DNA of 64,000 nt from G965212025 sp965237985 (GTDB taxonomy: Bacteria > Pseudomonadota > Gammaproteobacteria > Poriferisulfidales > Oxydemutatoraceae): positions 372,001 to 436,000 of the forward strand of contig OZ250161.1 of the NCBI GenBank assembly GCA_965237985.1. Reading direction: 5' to 3'. Numbering within the stretch: position 1 is the first letter of the stretch; each line of letters starts with the position of its first letter. Below the pieces are notes generated by a model. It made no database searches. It was not told the DNA's origin and saw nothing but the letters and a program-made list of their open reading frames with translations. Made by a program: the position numbers and the translations under genes. Positions 59,361-64,000 of this stretch are shown one piece after another.

Positions 59361-61496
59361 ATGAAACGACCACTGGCCATGTCCGTGGTAATTTTCACCG
59401 GGCTGTTCCTGTCCGCCTGTGAAGGGCCTTGGAACAACCCCTATTCGGAAGACCTGGCCAACAATTACCTGCATGCCTCTTTTGATGAGCGACCAAAGAC
59501 TTTGGATCCTGCACGTTCTTATTCCAGCAATGAATATCGTTTCATTGCCCAGATTTATGAACCGCCGCTGCAGTACGCTTATCTGGTGCGTCCGTATCGC
59601 TTGATTCCGCTGACCATACGCAGTATGCCAAAGATTTCATACCTTGACCGCGAAGGACGCCCGGCATCGGGTCCGGGAGAAAATATTTCCGCAGTTTATG
59701 AAATAACGCTCAAAACGGGTGTGTTATTTCAGCCGCACCCGTCATTTACGAGGCAGGATGATGGTGAATATCTTTACCACCACCTGGGGCCGGGGATGGA
59801 AATGCATATTCTGGGCGACTTTGAACGAACGACCACACGCGAGCTGGTGGCTGAAGATTACGTTTACCAGATAAAACGATTGGCCGATCCCGCAAACAGT
59901 TCGCCGATTTCACAGTTGCTGCGCAAGCACCTGCAAGGATTTGAAAAACTGAACGCTGAAATTCAACGCTTGCGTGAAGAAGAGTCGACGGGGTGGATTG
60001 ACCTTCGTCCTTTGACTTTGACAGGCGTGAGAGCTGTCGACAAATACCGTTATCGGATCATCGTCAACAGCCTTTACCCGCAGTTCATTTACTGGCTTGC
60101 CATGCCGTTTTTCGCACCGATGCCGTGGGAGGCCGACCGATTTTATGCGCAGGAAATCCTGCAGAAAAAAAACATTACGCTGGACTGGTACCCGATCGGT
60201 ACCGGTCCCTACATGCTTTCGGAAAACAATCCAAACCTGCGCATGGTCTTGGACAGAAATCCCCACTACCGCAAAGATTACTACCCTCGCATCGGAACGC
60301 AGACAGACCGGTCCGCCGGCCTGTTGATGGATGCCGGAGAAGAAATTCCGTTCATCAGCAAAGCAATTTACAGTCTGGAAAAAGAAAGCATCCCTTATTG
60401 GAATAAGTTTTTACAAGGCTACTACGATGTTTCGGGGGTGGGTTCGGAAAGTTTTGACCAGGCCGTAACTCTGGGCACAAGGGGTGAATTTGAACTGACG
60501 GATTACATGAAATCCCACGATATCCGCATGCACAGCTCCATTGCTCCCACCATTATTTATTTTGGCTTCAATATGATTGATCCGCTGATAGGTGGTTTCG
60601 ACGAACGTGCCCGGAAATTGCGCCAGGCTATTTCCATCGCCATCGACATAGAAGAATTCATTGCCATATTCCGAAATGGGCAGGGAATCCCGGCGCAAGG
60701 GCCACTACCACCAGGCATACCGGGGTATCTTGGCGGCCGGGAGGGCATAAACCCGGTGGTTTATAAATGGGTAAATGGGATGCCGGTGCGCCGGTCCATC
60801 GATAAAGCCCGGGAACTAATGGAAGAATCAGGCTATCCCCTGGGCATCGATGCCAGAACGAACAAGCCTCTGGTTCTGAGATTTGTAACCGCGCAATCCT
60901 CCACGGAAGATCAACCACGGCTAAGATGGTTGCAAAAGCAATTTTCCAAACTGGGCATTACCATAAATTTTGAAGCGGTTGATTACAATCTTTTTCAGAA
61001 AAAGATCAGAACCGGTGCTGCACAATTTTTTATGTGGGGTTGGAACGCTGATTACCCCGACCCGGAAAACTTTTTTTTCCTGTTGTATGGGGAAAATTCC
61101 AAAGTCAACCATGGCGGCGAAAACGCAGCTAACTATGTCAACCCGGAATTCGATCGCCTTTTTATGCTCATGGAAGGCATGCCGGATGGTCCCGAGCGAT
61201 TGGCTATTATTGAACGGATGATGGCCATTGTTCGCGAAGACGCTCCCTGGATCTGGGGCTTTTATCCCACCACTTATTTTTTGCACCACGGCTGGCTGAA
61301 AAACGTGAAACCTAACGCCATGGCCAGAAACACTTTGCGCTTCTGGCGGTTGGACGACACGCGGCGCACAACGGAAACCACACGCTGGAATACCCCGATA
61401 ACCTTGCCTATTTTTGTAATGTTCCTGGTCTTGGCCCTCTTGGTTCTTCCAGCTGTCGTCATCTACCGCAAGAAAAGAAACCGGGCAGCACTGTGA
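59361..61496 (+). CDS. Oligopeptide-type ABC transporter substrate-binding lipoprotein
   Basis: A family 5 solute-binding protein (SBP_bac_5). ATG at 59361 gives a lipoprotein signal ending LFLSACEG with the lipobox cysteine at about residue 20. The mature part reads DERPKTLDPARSYSSNEYRFIAQIYEPPLQY, typical of OppA-like proteins, and runs to about residue 665. It ends, unusually, with a membrane helix (ITLPIFVMFLVLALLVLPAVVIY) and a basic tail (RKKRNRAAL), so it may be tethered at both ends. It is the first of three co-directional transporter genes; the next starts before its stop codon. The specific solute is unknown. Confidence 0.85.
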   Translation: MKRPLAMSVVIFTGLFLSACEGPWNNPYSEDLANNYLHASFDERPKTLDPARSYSSNEYRFIAQIYEPPLQYAYLVRPYRLIPLTIRSMPKISYLDREGRPASGPGENISAVYEITLKTGVLFQPHPSFTRQDDGEYLYHHLGPGMEMHILGDFERTTTRELVAEDYVYQIKRLADPANSSPISQLLRKHLQGFEKLNAEIQRLREEESTGWIDLRPLTLTGVRAVDKYRYRIIVNSLYPQFIYWLAMPFFAPMPWEADRFYAQEILQKKNITLDWYPIGTGPYMLSENNPNLRMVLDRNPHYRKDYYPRIGTQTDRSAGLLMDAGEEIPFISKAIYSLEKESIPYWNKFLQGYYDVSGVGSESFDQAVTLGTRGEFELTDYMKSHDIRMHSSIAPTIIYFGFNMIDPLIGGFDERARKLRQAISIAIDIEEFIAIFRNGQGIPAQGPLPPGIPGYLGGREGINPVVYKWVNGMPVRRSIDKARELMEESGYPLGIDARTNKPLVLRFVTAQSSTEDQPRLRWLQKQFSKLGITINFEAVDYNLFQKKIRTGAAQFFMWGWNADYPDPENFFFLLYGENSKVNHGGENAANYVNPEFDRLFMLMEGMPDGPERLAIIERMMAIVREDAPWIWGFYPTTYFLHHGWLKNVKPNAMARNTLRFWRLDDTRRTTETTRWNTPITLPIFVMFLVLALLVLPAVVIYRKKRNRAAL

Positions 61497-62470
61497 GTGC
61501 TTATATTCTCCGCCGGCTGCTTTACGCGATCCCGCTCTTAATTGGCGTTAATCTCATTACTTTTGCTTTGTTTTTCGTCGTGAACACGCCCGATGATATC
61601 GCCCGTATGCACCTTGGAAACCGCAATATCGACCAACAGGATGTCGAAAGCTGGAAACAGCAGCATGGTTACAACTACCCAATACTCTATAACTCGCAAA
61701 AAGAAGGACTGGAAAAATTCACACAGACACTTTTTGTTCGCGAATCGCTGGAATTGTTTCTTTTTAATTTTGGCCGTTCCGATGGTGGGCGAAACATTGG
61801 CAGCGACATCAAACAGCGTGCTTTGCCGAGTCTTGCCATCGCCATTCCAACTTTATTGATCGGGGTTGCTTTCAACATTACTTTTGCTTTTTTCATGGTG
61901 TTTTTTCGCGCAACTTACGTGGATTACACATCGGTCATTCTGTGTGCCGCACTGATGTCGATTTCCAGTATTTTTTACATCATCATGGGGCAATTTCTGT
62001 TTTCAAAAATACTGAAACTGGCGCCGATTTCCGGCTACGACACTGGTCTGGAGGTCGCCCGGTTTCTGGTTTTACCGGTTCTCGTAGGGGTGCTTAGTGG
62101 CATAGGCGCGGGAAGCCGCTGGTATCGGACTATTTTCCTGGAGGAAATAGGCAAGCCTTATGTAAAAACCGCGCGCGCCAAAGGTCTGCAGGAAGCGCAT
62201 GTTCTGTTCAAGCACGTATTGAGAAATGCTTTGATTCCAATTTTGACCGGGATTGTGGTGGTGTTGCCGGTCTTGTTCATGGGCAGCCTCATCATTGAAT
62301 CTTTTTTCGGCATCCCAGGTCTTGGCAGCTACACCATCGAAGCCATCATTCATCAGGACTTTGCCATTGTCCGCTCCATGGTTTTTCTGGGCTCAATATT
62401 GTACATAGCAGGCCTGCTGCTCACGGATATTTCCTACGCACTTGTTGATCCCAGGGTGCGGTTCAGCTAG
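61493..62470 (+). CDS. Oligopeptide-type ABC transporter permease (OppB-like)
   Basis: Starts with GTG at 61493, overlapping the end of the binding-protein gene. The 325 residues begin SAYILRRLLYAIPLLIGVNLITFALFF, have about six membrane helices and the EAA-loop sequence YVKTARAKGLQEAHVLFKHVLRNALIPILT, the hallmark of DppB/OppB permeases. The long N-terminal insertion (FVVNTPDDIARMHLGNRNID) is typical of YejB-type proteins. Paired with the next permease. Confidence 0.9.
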   Translation: MSAYILRRLLYAIPLLIGVNLITFALFFVVNTPDDIARMHLGNRNIDQQDVESWKQQHGYNYPILYNSQKEGLEKFTQTLFVRESLELFLFNFGRSDGGRNIGSDIKQRALPSLAIAIPTLLIGVAFNITFAFFMVFFRATYVDYTSVILCAALMSISSIFYIIMGQFLFSKILKLAPISGYDTGLEVARFLVLPVLVGVLSGIGAGSRWYRTIFLEEIGKPYVKTARAKGLQEAHVLFKHVLRNALIPILTGIVVVLPVLFMGSLIIESFFGIPGLGSYTIEAIIHQDFAIVRSMVFLGSILYIAGLLLTDISYALVDPRVRFS

Positions 62471-62523
62471 CTGGGAAAGGCCCGATACCAACAGTTTTAT
62501 TCATTTGATCTCTCGTTGACGAC

Positions 62524-63948
62524 GTGCCGGTAATTTTTGTCACCGATGCTCTATTCCTGACCTTGATGGCATCCGGGGTTGCGGCGACTTTTTATATTCG
62601 TCGTCACCCGCATTTTTTAATTCCTTGGCGTAAACTTTCCCGGAGTCGCAGCGCCATGATTTCCTTGGTGATTTTGCTGTTTTATCTAACGGTCACTTTG
62701 CTGGATTCGCTGCATTTCAAAGTTCCCATCATCAACGCCGACCCGGAAAAACACGCAAATTACGCTACCGACATCATCAGCGTTTTCGATTACCTTGTAG
62801 CGCCGATTCTGATTTTTGACAAACAGGAAAAAACTTTCTCGGAACCGTTTTCCACCCACCTGTTCAGCAAAGAAACCCGAAGACTTCCTGATGGAAGCTG
62901 GGAGAACACCTACCACCGTTTGAAAATCGCCGGTCCACAGTCCGCCAATCCTGATCGAGAAACACCCCATGAGGGTCTAACCGTCCTTTTTCAAGCCCTC
63001 GCGTGGACGCTGCTTTTTTTAACGCTCCTTTTCAGCGCTTTTTTCGCACTGCGGTCCCGTCGCACCGGGACTTCAATTCGAGAAACTGTGAGCGAAATCA
63101 TGCGCGGCAAAAGCGCCGTGCCCTGGCGAGAAATCCTGCTGACTTTTTCCCTGCTTTCCCTGTTGCTCACTGTGCTTTTTGCACTCAGCTCGAATTACCA
63201 CGTTTTTGGCACCGACAAAGTTGGGGAGGATGTTTTTTACAAAACTTTGAAAAGCATTCGTACCGGAGTACTCATCGGCACCTTGACCACTATTTTCATG
63301 TTGCCTTTCGCACTGCTGCTCGGTGTCGTGGCTGGTTATTTTTTAGGCTGGGTAGACGATGTGATCCAGTATGTTTACACGACTCTGAACTCCATTCCTT
63401 CCGTGCTGTTGATTGCGGCTGGTGTCTTGATGTTGCAGATTTACATGACACAACATGAAGCTGATTTCGCTTCCGTAGCGGAAAGAAGCAATGCCAAGTT
63501 GCTTTTTCTGTGTCTGGTGCTCGGGATCACCAGTTGGACCGGTCTTTGTCGCCTGCTCAGAGCTGAAACGTTGAAAGTAAAGAGCATGGATTATATTCAG
63601 GCCGCACGCTGCACAGGCTCAGGACGCTTGAGAATCATTTTGCGCCACGTGCTTCCCAATGTCGCTCATATCGCTTTCATTACGACTGCCCTTGAATTCA
63701 GCACCCTGGTGCTGGCGGAGGCCATACTTTCCTATATCAATATCGGCGTGGACCCGGCAATGCACAGTTGGGGAAACATGATCAGTGCCGCACGCCTGGA
63801 AATGGCAAGAGAACCGGAGGTCTGGTGGTCCCTTACGGCTGCATTGGTGTTCATGTTTGGGCTGGTGCTTTGCGCGAACCTTTTTGCTGATGCGGTCAGA
63901 GACGCTTTTGACCCCCACACAGAAATTCAGCAGGTGCCGCAGCAATGA
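62524..63948 (+). CDS. Oligopeptide-type ABC transporter permease (OppC-like)
   Basis: A 474-residue permease with a long N-terminal cytoplasmic and membrane extension before the core (GEDVFYKTLKSIRTGVLIG...). The EAA loop reads YIQAARCTGSGRLRIILRHVLPNVAHI. It resembles OppC/YejE-type proteins but is longer than most. GTG at 62524 is used; the true start may be slightly different. With the previous two genes it forms most of a peptide importer. Its stop overlaps the start of the next gene (ATGA). Confidence 0.85.
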   Translation: MPVIFVTDALFLTLMASGVAATFYIRRHPHFLIPWRKLSRSRSAMISLVILLFYLTVTLLDSLHFKVPIINADPEKHANYATDIISVFDYLVAPILIFDKQEKTFSEPFSTHLFSKETRRLPDGSWENTYHRLKIAGPQSANPDRETPHEGLTVLFQALAWTLLFLTLLFSAFFALRSRRTGTSIRETVSEIMRGKSAVPWREILLTFSLLSLLLTVLFALSSNYHVFGTDKVGEDVFYKTLKSIRTGVLIGTLTTIFMLPFALLLGVVAGYFLGWVDDVIQYVYTTLNSIPSVLLIAAGVLMLQIYMTQHEADFASVAERSNAKLLFLCLVLGITSWTGLCRLLRAETLKVKSMDYIQAARCTGSGRLRIILRHVLPNVAHIAFITTALEFSTLVLAEAILSYINIGVDPAMHSWGNMISAARLEMAREPEVWWSLTAALVFMFGLVLCANLFADAVRDAFDPHTEIQQVPQQ

Positions 63949-64000
63949 CGACTCCATACAAAATGCGGCTGTTCACGAAGGAATCGCACACTGCTTTTTG
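63945..64000 (+). CDS. Start of a downstream gene, probably the ABC ATPase
   Basis: ATG at 63945 overlaps the permease stop and the frame remains open to the window edge (MTTPYKMRLFTKESHTAF). Only 18 complete residues are visible, so the product cannot be identified. Context suggests an ABC transporter ATP-binding subunit. Confidence 0.5.
   Translation, partial: MTTPYKMRLFTKESHTAF

Overview
The window looks like a chromosomal segment of a gammaproteobacterium. Supporting signs are the complete system I cytochrome c maturation set (ccmABCDEFGHI), the sdhCDAB-sdhE-ygfX neighbourhood, lolCD, the mlaC-murA-hisG order, hupB-tRNAs-ppiD, and bacterial tRNAs for Ala, Glu, Val and Asp. Base composition is balanced. 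Most genes are conserved housekeeping genes, but spacers are long and there are several partial gene duplications and decayed genes. That could fit a lineage in early genome decay, such as a symbiont or recent specialist; this lifestyle reading is inference only. The genus cannot be named from the sequence.

Layout. 1-0.9 kb: the end of rarA and two small unknown genes. 1-5.2 kb (minus strand): ygfZ and the heme genes hemC and hemD, which are pushed apart by about eight tandem 136-bp repeats derived from the 3' end of hemC. 5.3-9.1 kb (minus): a four-gene PQQ-alcohol-dehydrogenase-associated ABC cluster (binding protein, beta-propeller, ATPase, permease). 9.4-11.8 kb (minus): a bd-type quinol oxidase of the short, cyanide-insensitive kind. 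12.3-19.2 kb (plus): the whole ccm operon. 19.3-21.9 kb: lolC, lolD and a DUF2062 membrane protein. 22.5-26.7 kb: succinate dehydrogenase with its FAD assembly factor. 26.8-28.9 kb (minus): malate dehydrogenase and zapE.

29.4-36.5 kb is the accessory part. It holds two full copies and one broken copy of an unrecognised gene family with near-identical promoters and 5' ends, a 14-C homopolymer tract, and a pair of secreted proteins: one with a dockerin-like calcium-binding tail and one large, apparently membrane-anchored surface protein. 36.5-40.7 kb: a YeeE/YedE sulfur transporter, an inverted decayed fragment of sdhA, the BepA-like protease and mlaC. 40.7-48 kb (plus): murA, hisG, a DAHP synthase, hisD, a truncated and an intact NIF3 gene, an mtaD pseudogene, and tusA. 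47.8-52.2 kb: ilvH, ilvC, pssA, an unknown exported protein and an MscS channel. 52.2-58.1 kb: four tRNAs, a DUF192 protein, a small ferredoxin, a 2Fe-2S/FAD reductase, hupB and ppiD. 58.4-64 kb: fabI (minus) and an oligopeptide-type ABC transporter that runs off the window.

Functionally, hemCD supply heme, ccmA-I attach it to exported c-type cytochromes, and Sdh, Mdh and the bd oxidase form part of the respiratory core. The most unusual content is the orphan paralog family at 29.6-32.2 kb, the dockerin/surface-protein pair next to it, and the hemC-derived tandem array. No CRISPR array, insertion sequence, phage or rRNA gene was found.
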